A DNA stretch of 64,000 nt from Algorimicrobium sediminis. Its GTDB lineage: Bacteria > Bacteroidota > Bacteroidia > Flavobacteriales > Flavobacteriaceae. Position numbers and translations under genes: made by a program. The stretch's first letter is position 1; the number at the start of each line of letters is the position of its first letter. Under the pieces are notes generated by a model. That model was not told where the DNA came from. It was given only the letters and a program-made list of their open reading frames with translations, and did no database searches. The stretch spans positions 558,001 to 622,000 of the forward strand of contig NZ_JBHULS010000001.1 of the NCBI RefSeq assembly GCF_042684585.1, in the 5' to 3' direction. This document shows positions 49,785 through 58,797 of this stretch, piece by piece.

Positions 49785-50864
49785 TTATTTAATTGTGATG
49801 TTTGCACCGTTAAAAAGTTTTCCTTCCGATGCAATTATTATGGTTTCCTCTGCGCTTAAGCCCGATAAAACTTCTACTTGATTTCCAAAGGTTCGGCCCA
49901 AGCGTAACCAGCGTAATAGGGCATTGTTACTTTGACTAACGGTGTACACACCGGATAATTGACCCTGTGTAACCAGCGCGCTTGTAGGAATTAAAATTAG
50001 TTGTGATTCCGATTGTTTTTCTACTGGAAATTGCACCGTAACAAACATGCCAGATAAAATAGGTGTTTGCGTTTGTGGTAACGTTATTTTTACGAGGTAC
50101 TGCCCACCAGTGTTTTTGGCAGATGTGCTTATTTCGCTTACTGTTCCTGTAAGCGTAGCGTTAATAGAGGATACTAAAACTGTTACTTGGGTATTATTTT
50201 TTATTTGCGAAATTTCAGTTTCTGGAACCATAGCCATCACTTCAAAACGTCCGGGAGCCTCCAAGCTTATTAGCGGCTTTCCAGGGTTTGCCATTTGGCC
50301 TTCCTCTACATTTTTGCCGGTAATAATCCCGTTAAATGGTGCAGCAATATTGCTATAAGCAAATTGCGCTGCTACCTCATTTTTCATTTGTTTAGCTGCT
50401 TCCAATCGGGCTTTTGCCATTTCGTAATTGGCTGTTATATCGTCCATTTCTTTTTGAGAAGCGCTGTTTTGCGCTACTAATTTTTGAAAACGGTTATAAT
50501 CTTTTTCAGCATTATTAAAGGCTGCAGTGGCTTCTGTTATACTGGCATTTACTTGGGCCTTTTTAGCTAATAAATCGGTGTTATTTATGCTTAATAACAG
50601 TTGTCCCTTTGTTACCGTATCGCCTACGTTAACGGCTACATTTTCCACATAGCCCATAATACGCGTACTTAAATCGGCACTGTTTTGAGCTTGAATGGTA
50701 CCACTAACCGATAAAAAAGGGGTGTTGGTATTTTCGGCAACTTGCTTCACGGTTACGGCAACGGGCGGAGTAGTGCTAGTAGCCACTTGTTTATTGTCGT
50801 TAGCACAGCTAGCAAGAAATAAAGAAGCTATAAAAAGCGTTAAAATGGAACTATGTTTTTTCAT
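49785..50864 (-). CDS. RND periplasmic adaptor (membrane fusion protein), lipoprotein
   Basis: A 359-residue protein with a lipobox (LFLASC, Cys20). Lipoyl-like halves are at about residues 55-95 (GTIQAQNSADLSTRIMGYV, VNVGDTVTKGQLLLSIN) and 160-200 (YSNIAAPFNGIITGKNVEEG), joined by a helical hairpin (about 98-155) that would meet TolC. The beta-barrel domain (GRFEVMAMVPETEIS) and a C-terminal membrane-proximal domain (SGLSAEETIIIASEG) follow. It links the permease to the outer-membrane channel. It is encoded 8 bases before the permease. A small dyad (AACAGTTT / AAACTGTT, 50889-50913) lies between it and tolC. Confidence 0.93.
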   Translation of the reverse strand: MKKHSSILTLFIASLFLASCANDNKQVATSTTPPVAVTVKQVAENTNTPFLSVSGTIQAQNSADLSTRIMGYVENVAVNVGDTVTKGQLLLSINNTDLLAKKAQVNASITEATAAFNNAEKDYNRFQKLVAQNSASQKEMDDITANYEMAKARLEAAKQMKNEVAAQFAYSNIAAPFNGIITGKNVEEGQMANPGKPLISLEAPGRFEVMAMVPETEISQIKNNTQVTVLVSSINATLTGTVSEISTSAKNTGGQYLVKITLPQTQTPILSGMFVTVQFPVEKQSESQLILIPTSALVTQGQLSGVYTVSQSNNALLRWLRLGRTFGNQVEVLSGLSAEETIIIASEGKLFNGANITIK

Positions 50865-50966
50865 GATTGTTAAGTTTATTTGTCATTAAACAGTTTTTAA
50901 CTTGGAAACTGTTGTCATTTTTTAGTGTTTAAGAGTCTGTTTTAAAATAGGTGTTAATTGACGCAT

Positions 50967-52271
50967 TTAGCGCGTTAAAAATTGTAAATAGGCTTGGGCA
51001 TAATTATATTCAAAAACGGTTTGGTAGTATTCTAGTTGTTTTTGTGAATATTGTGTTTCAGCCATTAATAGGTCTGATGTTTTTTCCAAACCTTCTTTAA
51101 ATCGGTTGGTTCTTATGCGCAAGGATTCTTCGGACTGTTTTAAGGCTAAAGCTGTTAATGCTAACTTATTTTCAGCATCCATAAGGGCGCGTTTGGCCTT
51201 TTGTAACTCTAAATTGCTTTGTGCTACGTATTGCTTGTATTCTAATTGCGATTTTTGCAATTCGGCTTTACTTTTTTGAGCTTTGCCAAAGCGTTTTGAT
51301 CCTTGAAATACATCCCAACTTAATTGAGCACCAAAAAGATAACCGTTGGCACCTCCTTGAAAAATAGTATCGTCGTACAATTCGTAGCTTCCAAAAGCAT
51401 TTAATCTAGGCAGAAAAGCCATTTTATCGGCTTTATTTAAGGCCTCGTAGGCGTCGGTAGCCAATGCCATCGCTTTTATATCCGAACGATTTTCAGAAAT
51501 AGTTTCTATTTCCGTTATGGGCGTGGTTATTTGCAGACTATCTGTAGGCGTGTATACCACATAACCTTCGTCTGCCATTAAAAAGGATAAATAGTTAGAG
51601 GCATTTTTTACATTGCTCTTGGCTGTTTGTAATTGATTTAAAACCTCGGTAACACGAACTTCTACGTTTAATACATCTGCGCGTTGCAAATAGCCTTGCT
51701 TAAAACTGTTTTCTGCAAGTGTTTTATTGGCGTTTGCAGCTTTTAAGGCTTGCTCTAAAACGGCAACACCTTTATAAGCTAGCTGCAACTGCATATAAGC
51801 TTTATTTACTTCCAAGGTTAAAAAGTCGGCTGTGCGCGCTGTTTGTAATGCCATTGCATCCATTTTAGATTTGGCGGCTTTACGCTGGTAAATGCCATCT
51901 ACATTAATAATAGGCTGCTGTATTTCAAACTTTGTTGCATAATTCTCTATTTGAGAGGGGTTATTAAGCAGGGCTGGATTAAAATCGTTTTGAGTTAAAA
52001 TTTCCTGATTTAATTTAGAGCCAAAAGCCATTAATGGGTTGGTGGTGGCTATACCTGTATGGCTAGCGCTTATGTTAGGTAAAAAAATGGCATTAGTTTG
52101 CCTGTAATCTGCTTGGGCCGCACTAAACTCTTTTTCAGAAATTTTAATACGGGTGTTGTTTTCAGAAACTTTTTGTAATACTTCCGTTTTACTTATAGGA
52201 ACCAAACTTTGGCCCTGAACCGGAGTAATGAAAATTACAGCTAGTAATGGTATTAAAAAAGATAATTTCAT
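50967..52271 (-). CDS. TolC-family outer-membrane efflux protein
   Basis: A 434-residue protein with a signal peptide (residues about 1-20, ending TPVQGQ) and two TolC repeats made of long helices and short barrel strands: NTRIKISEKEFSAAQADYRQ, IFLPNISASHTGIATTN, NEILT/NDFNPALLNNPSQ, and in the second half MAFLPRLNAFGSYELYDDTI and GAQLSWDVFQGSKRFGK. It would form the trimeric exit duct of the RND pump. It is the first gene of the five-gene operon and lies 20 bases downstream of a TACTTTTG box under a Crp/Fnr-type dyad. Confidence 0.93.
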   Translation of the reverse strand: MKLSFLIPLLAVIFITPVQGQSLVPISKTEVLQKVSENNTRIKISEKEFSAAQADYRQTNAIFLPNISASHTGIATTNPLMAFGSKLNQEILTQNDFNPALLNNPSQIENYATKFEIQQPIINVDGIYQRKAAKSKMDAMALQTARTADFLTLEVNKAYMQLQLAYKGVAVLEQALKAANANKTLAENSFKQGYLQRADVLNVEVRVTEVLNQLQTAKSNVKNASNYLSFLMADEGYVVYTPTDSLQITTPITEIETISENRSDIKAMALATDAYEALNKADKMAFLPRLNAFGSYELYDDTIFQGGANGYLFGAQLSWDVFQGSKRFGKAQKSKAELQKSQLEYKQYVAQSNLELQKAKRALMDAENKLALTALALKQSEESLRIRTNRFKEGLEKTSDLLMAETQYSQKQLEYYQTVFEYNYAQAYLQFLTR

Positions 52272-52291
52272 GGTTGTTATATTTTCTTAAG

Positions 52292-52336
52292 CAAAAGTAA
52301 GGTTAGTATTCCTTTAAGTCTGTAACCTTTGTTACA
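52292..52336 (-). promoter_or_regulatory. Activator-type promoter of the RND operon: GTAAC-N4-GTTAC dyad plus -7 box
   Basis: The perfect dyad TGTAAC-CTTT-GTTACA at 52321-52336 has a Crp/Fnr-like layout. The -7 box TACTTTTG (minus) is at 52292-52299, and the centres are 33 bp apart. No TTTG -33 element is present, as expected at an activator-dependent promoter. The tolC ATG is at 52271, giving a leader of about 15 bases. Confidence 0.7.
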
Positions 52337-52633
52337 ACCTAAATGTTGAACAATACACGCCTTATGTTATATGTAAAGTAGGGTACTTTAGGCGTTTTTA
52401 AAGCTTGGTGATGTTATGATAACAGAGCTTGGAAGCCAGTAGTTCCTGTAATTGTTATATTGTTGTAAGGGTTGTTTTTAGTAATTTTTAAGCTAGTTAC
52501 AACACGTTCAAACATTATTTGAAATCTTAAAAATTAGTTTAAATTCCGAAAGAGTGCGAAGTTTCTCGTATCTTGCGTAAAATTTAAACCATGGTAAGAA
52601 GGTATTGTTTTTTAATTTTTTGTTTTTAAAAAC
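52337..52633. other. Intergenic region with strong small dyad, no gene
   Basis: This lies between the RND operon promoter and the alpha/beta hydrolase gene. It has a perfect hairpin TAAAGTA-GGG-TACTTTA (52374-52390) inside an outer ACGCC/GGCGT pair (52357-52361 with 52391-52395) followed by five T, plus a GTTATGATAAC dyad at 52414-52424. No open frame is supported, and no exact TAnnTTTG box precedes the hydrolase gene. Confidence 0.45.
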
Positions 52634-53422
52634 ATGTTAAGTTATTCAATTTACAAACATAAAGAAACCACAGAATGGGTTACCTTCATACATGGTGCTG
52701 GTGGCAGTAGCTCCATTTGGTTTCAGCAAATTAGAGCTTTTAAAGAGCAATTTAATGTATTGCTTATAGATTTGCGCGGTCATGGCAACAGCCAAAGTGT
52801 ATTGCCACATAAAACCATTAAGCGCTACACATTTGAAGTGGTATCCAACGATATACTGGAGGTTTTAAATTACTTAAACATACAGAAATCTCATTTTATA
52901 GGAATTTCATTAGGAACCATTTTAATACGCGATTTAGCAGAACGCAACCCCGAGCGTGTAGAAAGTATGGTTATGGGTGGTGCTATTTTAAAACTGAATG
53001 CGCGTTCCAAATTTTTAATAGGGTTTGGTAACGTTTTTAAATCGGTTGTACCTTATATTTTTCTTTACAAGCTGTTTGCTTTTATTATCATGCCTAGGAA
53101 AAATCATAAAGAATCGCGCTCGTTATTTGTAAAAGAAGCCAAAAAACTTTACCAAAAAGAATTTAAACGTTGGTATAAACTTACAGCAGAGCTTACACCT
53201 CTTTTGCGTTTGTTTCGAATGAAGGATATTAACATTCCTACTTTGTACATAATGGGGGAGCAGGATCATCTTTTTTTACCTTCTATTAAAGAGGTTATTT
53301 CCAAACATGTTAGTGCCAAACTTCATGTCATACAAAACTGTGGTCACGTGGTTAACGTAGAGCAACCAACAGAATTTAATACAGAAGTATTACGGTTTTT
53401 AAAACTGCAAGCAGTTAAATAA
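52634..53422 (+). CDS. Alpha/beta hydrolase
   Basis: A 262-residue alpha/beta hydrolase with no signal peptide. The oxyanion segment is HGAGGSSSIWFQQI (about residues 20-33), followed by LLIDLRGHGNSQ. The nucleophile elbow GISLGT places the Ser near residue 96. The acid is probably the Asp in MGEQDHLFLP (about 214) and the base is the His in NCGHVVNVEQP (about 242). The closest pattern is that of esterase or lactonase-like enzymes, but the substrate is unknown. It converges on ccsBA-2 and shares a terminator with it. Confidence 0.88.
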   Translation: MLSYSIYKHKETTEWVTFIHGAGGSSSIWFQQIRAFKEQFNVLLIDLRGHGNSQSVLPHKTIKRYTFEVVSNDILEVLNYLNIQKSHFIGISLGTILIRDLAERNPERVESMVMGGAILKLNARSKFLIGFGNVFKSVVPYIFLYKLFAFIIMPRKNHKESRSLFVKEAKKLYQKEFKRWYKLTAELTPLLRLFRMKDINIPTLYIMGEQDHLFLPSIKEVISKHVSAKLHVIQNCGHVVNVEQPTEFNTEVLRFLKLQAVK

Positions 53423-53443
53423 ACCATGGATATATAAAAAGCG

Positions 53444-53473
53444 AAACGCCTGAAATTATTTCAGGCGTTTTTT
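53444..53473 (+). terminator. Shared bidirectional terminator whose loop holds the ccsBA-2 stop codon
   Basis: A perfect 12-bp stem (AAACGCCTGAAA / TTTCAGGCGTTT) with a 3-base TTA loop and a T-run. The loop TTA (53456-53458) is the minus-strand TAA stop of ccsBA-2, and the last three codons of that gene lie in the stem. Confidence 0.9.
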
Positions 53474-56400
53474 GTTTCTAAAATAGGCTATTATACTTAT
53501 TAGTATTACCACGGCGGTTAATACATAAATAAATTTAGGCACCGGAACAGGGTCGCCACCCGCATAACTATGAAGTCCCGTTAAATAGTAGTTTACGCCA
53601 AAGGATGTCATAATTATTGAACCAAAAGCAAACACGCTGGTCATGTTTAGCACATACCTGCTGTTTAGGGCAGGAACCAAACGTAAGTGAAGTACAATGG
53701 CATAAATAATAATAGATATTAAAGCCCAAGTTTCTTTTGGGTCCCATGCCCAATAACGGCCCCAAGATTCGTTAGCCCAAACACCACCTAAAAAGGTACC
53801 TAGGGTTAAAACAAATAAGCCAATGGTCATGGAAATTTCATTAATATACGTAAGCTCTTTAATGCGTAAATCTATTACCCGAGCTGTTTGTTTTGTTTTA
53901 AGTATCATTAACAGCATGGCCATAAGGCCTAACACCGCCGATAGTGCTAAAGGTGCGTAACTACTAACAATGGTGGCTACATGGACTTTTAACCAAAACG
54001 ACGATTTTAAAACGGGCATTAAATTGGTAATTTCTGGATTTAGCCAATCTAAATAGCTTACAAATAATAAAGAACCAGAAAATAAGGTTGCCAATGGTAA
54101 GGAAAAATCCGATTTCCGGAAGGTTAGCAAACCACACAATACCAATACCCAAGCCACAAATACCATCATTTCGTAACCGTTACTCCATGGTGGGTGTTTA
54201 GCAATGTACCAGCGTAATAAAATATTACCTGTAAATATTAAAAAGCTAATAAGGGTTATTATAATAGAAATATTCCAAAACACATTAATCAAGCGCTTCT
54301 CTACAAAAATTTTAGACAATGCCAGCACGAGCATAATTAGGCCAATAGTAAAAAACGTTTGAAATAACCAAAAGTTAAGATTCATTTGGTTGTACCAAAT
54401 TTCGGCTTCAATACGCTCTTGGTTTGGAATAATATCTGCTCCTAGAGTTCGTTGATATGTGTTTATATAAGACAGTTTTTCTGTGGCGGCAGACCAATTT
54501 CTTTCGGCAACATCGTTAAAATAACCACGCGTTATATTCTGAACAAAAACACCATCCTCCGGCGGAAAATCTTTAAAATGGTGTGTGTAACTAAACCATT
54601 TATTGTTTTCGTCAAGACTGTTTGGGTAAATAGTTAGGTAGTTACCTGAAAAAATATTAAACAGAATATTAAATCGCTCGTCTACTTTTATAACCTCTTT
54701 ATCAAACTCGTTTTGTTCTGCAGGCTTTTTAGCATTAGCTTCTTCGGCTAGTTTGGATAAGACATAATCGCCATCCGGATTAATTAAATGTTGAAACGCA
54801 ATATAACCGTCTGAAGTAATTTTAAGCGGTTTAAAATGCGAGCCACCTTTTTTGGCATCAATTTTAATTACAGGGATATTTTGCCATATTCCTGGAGAAA
54901 CTTGCATACCTAAAAATACCTGATTAGCGTCCAAATAAACCGTTTTATTGGCTGTATGGTAGGTAAATTTTGTTTTACCATAAATTTTACGAAGAAATTC
55001 GGACGCCAACGTGTTTATAGGTTTTATACGACCATCCATATCTTGTACTAAAATCCGGCCGAATAAATTACTGTGTTGTTTTTCAATTTCTTGCGAAATA
55101 ACCAAGTCGGCTGTAGAAGGAACCGAATCGGTACTTATGGGGTTTTGTGCATTTAACTGTGCAGTGCTTAACAAGAAAAGAATAAGCAGGGGCGTGAGTT
55201 GCTTTACTTTTTTTAACTTTTTGGAAATAACCGTAAATCGTGTGTTTTTACCAAATAATGTAAAAAACATGCCAACCATTAACAAAAAGTAACCAATGTA
55301 AGTAACTGTGGTGCCTAATAAATCGTGGTTAATAGCTAAAACCGTTCCTTTTTCATCCGTGTCATAACTAGCCTGATAAAACCGATAGCCGCCGTAATCC
55401 AATACATTATTCATAAAAATCCGGAATGGGAAAGTGGTTTCACCATCAACAACCATAACTTCACTGGCGTAGGACGACGGACTTTCCGATCCGGGATAGC
55501 GTTCCAATTGAAAATCGTTTAGTTTTACAGCAAAAGGAATTTCAATAGGCATGGCACCATACGAAATACTAAAATGCAAATCATTTATGGTAGCTTCATG
55601 GGTGGTGGGTAAAAACCCTTTTCTATACAAAAGCATAACTTCTTCCGTTTTGCTGCCAACCGATACATTTAGCACCACAGCATCATCTTTTGCAGGGTCG
55701 TTATCTTTAAGTTTTTCCGACGTGCTTACCAATTTCATAGCGCCATGTTCGTGATAGGAAAGCGGCACAAAGGACAAATCTCCTTGTCTGTACAAGGTTT
55801 TAAGGGTCATGTTTTGTAGGCTGTCTCTGGGAATTACACCTGCCGTTTGACTCGCCATAATGAAAAAATCTAGTTTATGCGGCGAATATATTTTAAAACT
55901 TCCGTTGGTTTCGGTAATGTTTATGATACCTTTTTCGGTGGCTTCAAAACCAACTTTATGTTTATGCGGCCCAATAACTTCCACTTCCCCTTTGCTTAAA
56001 AAAAGTGTTTCTCGGCCGCTACCAGACGTTGTAACTAATTGTAATAATGGCGCGCCATTTTCAGGGTCGTCTATAATTTCTGGTAAAGCATCGGGAACAA
56101 ATTCTTTTAAAGAAACCGTAATATCGGTATTGTCTAAATCTGTTTGTAATGAAAATTGGTTGTTATTCAGCGCCGAAAATTCCATTTTCTTTTGAACATG
56201 GCGTGCCACAGAGCCGTTAGAAATATGAATTTGTAGGTAATTATTATCTGAAATGATGGTATTTGCCGTTTGTCCTTCCCGAATACGCATAATGCCACCA
56301 TATGAATGGTATCGGGTTATACCTGCCCCAATAATGGTAATTATAAAGGCCAAATGAAACAAAAGTACAGCCCATTTTTCCTTGCGCCAAAGGTTGTACT

Positions 56401-56599
56401 TAAACGTATTGGCTAAAAATGAAAACGCAAGGCCAATCATTACAAGCTCAAACCACCACGCATCGTAAATTTTAATCCAAGCCGCATCGGTGCCAAAATC
56501 GTTTTCTATAAAAGTTGCGGTAGCCATGGCTACCGCAAAAATTACTAATAATATAAGTGCTAATACAGATGATGAAAATAATCGGTATAAAAATTTCAT
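53456..56599 (-). CDS. ccsBA: Fused cytochrome c synthase CcsBA, copy 2, linked to nrfHA (NrfI-like)
   Basis: A 1047-residue CcsBA fusion with the same design as copy 1: ResB half (LALILLVIFAVAMATATFIE at the start), a mid-protein signal-like helix (TPLLILFLLSTAQLNAQNPI, about 470) and a CcsA half with WWD motif WANESWGRYWAWDPKETW at about 938-955. Heme-ligand His are in AKHPPWSNGYEM, KVHVATIVSSY and GLHSYAGGD. It lies 70 bases downstream of nrfA in the same operon. In Wolinella the CcsBA homologue NrfI is dedicated to attaching heme to the CxxCK site of NrfA. The NrfA here has such a site, so this copy is probably its special synthase. It lacks the His-rich segment of copy 1. Confidence 0.92.
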   Translation of the reverse strand: MKFLYRLFSSSVLALILLVIFAVAMATATFIENDFGTDAAWIKIYDAWWFELVMIGLAFSFLANTFKYNLWRKEKWAVLLFHLAFIITIIGAGITRYHSYGGIMRIREGQTANTIISDNNYLQIHISNGSVARHVQKKMEFSALNNNQFSLQTDLDNTDITVSLKEFVPDALPEIIDDPENGAPLLQLVTTSGSGRETLFLSKGEVEVIGPHKHKVGFEATEKGIINITETNGSFKIYSPHKLDFFIMASQTAGVIPRDSLQNMTLKTLYRQGDLSFVPLSYHEHGAMKLVSTSEKLKDNDPAKDDAVVLNVSVGSKTEEVMLLYRKGFLPTTHEATINDLHFSISYGAMPIEIPFAVKLNDFQLERYPGSESPSSYASEVMVVDGETTFPFRIFMNNVLDYGGYRFYQASYDTDEKGTVLAINHDLLGTTVTYIGYFLLMVGMFFTLFGKNTRFTVISKKLKKVKQLTPLLILFLLSTAQLNAQNPISTDSVPSTADLVISQEIEKQHSNLFGRILVQDMDGRIKPINTLASEFLRKIYGKTKFTYHTANKTVYLDANQVFLGMQVSPGIWQNIPVIKIDAKKGGSHFKPLKITSDGYIAFQHLINPDGDYVLSKLAEEANAKKPAEQNEFDKEVIKVDERFNILFNIFSGNYLTIYPNSLDENNKWFSYTHHFKDFPPEDGVFVQNITRGYFNDVAERNWSAATEKLSYINTYQRTLGADIIPNQERIEAEIWYNQMNLNFWLFQTFFTIGLIMLVLALSKIFVEKRLINVFWNISIIITLISFLIFTGNILLRWYIAKHPPWSNGYEMMVFVAWVLVLCGLLTFRKSDFSLPLATLFSGSLLFVSYLDWLNPEITNLMPVLKSSFWLKVHVATIVSSYAPLALSAVLGLMAMLLMILKTKQTARVIDLRIKELTYINEISMTIGLFVLTLGTFLGGVWANESWGRYWAWDPKETWALISIIIYAIVLHLRLVPALNSRYVLNMTSVFAFGSIIMTSFGVNYYLTGLHSYAGGDPVPVPKFIYVLTAVVILISIIAYFRNKKRLK

Positions 56600-56669
56600 A
56601 GGATAATAACAAGCCTCGTGGCTGTAAAGATATTAATGTTAAAACTGAATGGTTATTTTGTATGTACTG

Positions 56670-58166
56670 TTATTGGTTGCTTACCACATCGTTACCATCC
56701 ATTTTAGCTTCTCGTGCTTTAGCTTCTTCTAGCCATTTAGGCAGCTGTTGAGATTTGAAGCGCTCTTTTTCTTCAATTAATTTTTCTACATCCAAGCCAA
56801 TAAATTTCTGCGCCTTCTCTTTCGATGAAATATCGGGCATTGGTACTGGTTCGTTGTAGCCTAAATTAGCTAAAAGTCTTGCTAATTTAACACGTGCCTC
56901 TTGGGCTTCTGCCAAACCGCTACCAATTACACGGCCAATTTCAACAGGGGAGTGGAAAGAGGCACCATGTGAAGCAGCAGCATAATCCCAACGCCATTGT
57001 GCGTGCCTAATACTCATTAATACATCCTGCATTTGTTCTTCGGTAGCGCCTAGTTCCCAAGCTTTACCGGCTTCAATATGCGCTTTTACCAGTAAATCTT
57101 CTAGCTTCAATCTGTTTTCAGTAGATTTTTGTTGTCTTTCGTACACATTTGCTATTAACTTGTCGGAATCCTCCCGGTGACAAACTTGACAAGAATTAGC
57201 CACATTATTTAAAGGCGATTGTAAGTGGTGATCTGTAAATTTCTGACCGCCTTCGCTTTTATACGGCATGTGGCAATCTGCGCAGGACACACCACGATCC
57301 GCATGAACACCAGTTAAATAAGTTTCGTAGCCAGGGTGTTGCGCTTTAAGCATTGGCGCTTTACTTATGGCATGTGTCCAGTCCGAAAATTCCATGTCGT
57401 CGTAATAGGTTTCCATAGCTTCCACAGAAAAGCCATTTTTCCAAGGAAATGTTAAATATGGTGTTCCTTCGTGGCCTGGTTTGTTCTTATCAAAATAATA
57501 CTCTACGTGGCATTGTGCACAAACCAAAGATCGCATTTCTTGATGTGTTGCTTTATTAATGTCTTTCCCCATACTTTGAAAAGCTTCAACTAAAGCGGGT
57601 CTGGTAATACGTAATTTCATATTATTTGGATCGTGACAATCTGCGCAACCAATTGGGTTAACCACCTCCGATACGTTTTCTGCCCAAGTACCATCATAAA
57701 ATTCTGCTACACCTTTTTCATTCATTAAGCGCGGAACATCTGGACTTTTACAGGTCCAACAAGTAGCTGGCATGGGTCCGTCGTCTTTGGTTTCTGGAGC
57801 GCCTGTTCGTAAGGTATTGTGAATATCCTCTATGGCATAGTAGTGGCCACGACCTTGCGAGTAATCTTTTGAAAAACCATAGCCCGCCCAAAGCACCACT
57901 AATCGCGGATCGTCTTCTAGCATATCTATCATAGCAGAACCACCTTGATAGGATTTGAAAGTTGTATCGGCTGTTTGTAAGTACGATTGGTATTCGCGTG
58001 GATAGTTTTTACCCCACTCCGAATTTCTGGGCTCATTTTCGCCAATTTGCACGTTAGGTACATATTGGTATTTAGCCTCGTTTTTTCGGTTAATAATACT
58101 TGATGCCAATAATCCGAGTAAAAAAACGACAATTATTGTTACGGTAAAAAGAACTTTATTTTTCAT
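56670..58166 (-). CDS. nrfA: NrfA: ammonia-forming cytochrome c nitrite reductase
   Basis: A 498-residue exported pentaheme enzyme. The N-terminal hydrophobic segment (about 5-24) is a signal or anchor. Heme sites are the catalytic CWTCK at 136-140 and four CxxCH at 174-178 (CADCH), 216-220 (CAQCH), 295-299 (CADCH) and 326-330 (CQVCH). Catalytic residues sit in RGHYYAIEDIHNTLRTGAP (the Arg near 106), the Tyr after CAQCHVEYYF, and a His near HADRGVSCADCH. It reduces nitrite to ammonium with six electrons in the periplasm, taking them from NrfH. All key residues are present. It lies 12 bases after nrfH. Confidence 0.97.
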   Translation of the reverse strand: MKNKVLFTVTIIVVFLLGLLASSIINRKNEAKYQYVPNVQIGENEPRNSEWGKNYPREYQSYLQTADTTFKSYQGGSAMIDMLEDDPRLVVLWAGYGFSKDYSQGRGHYYAIEDIHNTLRTGAPETKDDGPMPATCWTCKSPDVPRLMNEKGVAEFYDGTWAENVSEVVNPIGCADCHDPNNMKLRITRPALVEAFQSMGKDINKATHQEMRSLVCAQCHVEYYFDKNKPGHEGTPYLTFPWKNGFSVEAMETYYDDMEFSDWTHAISKAPMLKAQHPGYETYLTGVHADRGVSCADCHMPYKSEGGQKFTDHHLQSPLNNVANSCQVCHREDSDKLIANVYERQQKSTENRLKLEDLLVKAHIEAGKAWELGATEEQMQDVLMSIRHAQWRWDYAAASHGASFHSPVEIGRVIGSGLAEAQEARVKLARLLANLGYNEPVPMPDISSKEKAQKFIGLDVEKLIEEKERFKSQQLPKWLEEAKAREAKMDGNDVVSNQ

Positions 58167-58178
58167 AGTGGTTGCTGT

Positions 58179-58778
58179 TTATTGTAATTCCATTTCTTTT
58201 GCCAACCATTTCGGGATGACCATTTCTTCTTTGTCTGTTGGTAAAGGTGCTATATTGTATTGTATTGAATTCATACCATGAATACGACCGTGTGGCACCT
58301 CCTTATGGCAGGACCAGCAGGTGCGGTCTGTTCGGTTTTCTTGATGGTTTTCAAGCCAACCAGAGTATTTAACCTCGGTTACTTGCTGCACGTGGCACCG
58401 AATGCAGTTGTTTTGTACCACCTCTGCCGAAGCTTCGCGCATAAAAATAACATCTGGTTCGGCACGGGCGGTAAAAACAGACGCGTGGTATAAACCATCT
58501 TTTGCTTTAAAATAATACGAATTAAAAATATTGTCCTGCGGAACATGGCAAGCGTTACAAGATGCATATTCTCTATGCGAACTGTGCATCCAGCTGTTAT
58601 AAACAGGTGTCATAACATGGCAGTTAACGCAGGCCTGCGGATTATCGGATAAATAAGAAATAACTTCAGCCTCTTTCATTAAAAAAAATCCCATACCTAA
58701 AATAACCGCGGTAGCAAAAATTGCAAATGAGCGCCAAGAGGAGCCTTTTTCTGGAAAAATTTTAAATTTAGAAGCCAT
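58179..58778 (-). CDS. nrfH: NrfH: membrane tetraheme quinol dehydrogenase
   Basis: A 199-residue NapC/NrfH protein with one N-terminal helix (about 17-34, FAIFATAVILGMGFFLM) and four heme sites: C50VNCH54, C74NACH78, C125IRCH129 and C154WSCH158. It oxidises menaquinol and passes electrons to NrfA, forming a stable NrfHA complex in the periplasm. It is the first gene of the operon, and a TATTTTTG box and an FNR-like site lie within 63 bases upstream. The cysteine pattern and spacing are complete. Confidence 0.96.
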   Translation of the reverse strand: MASKFKIFPEKGSSWRSFAIFATAVILGMGFFLMKEAEVISYLSDNPQACVNCHVMTPVYNSWMHSSHREYASCNACHVPQDNIFNSYYFKAKDGLYHASVFTARAEPDVIFMREASAEVVQNNCIRCHVQQVTEVKYSGWLENHQENRTDRTCWSCHKEVPHGRIHGMNSIQYNIAPLPTDKEEMVIPKWLAKEMELQ

Positions 58779-58797
58779 AGTACCGTAAATTATAACG

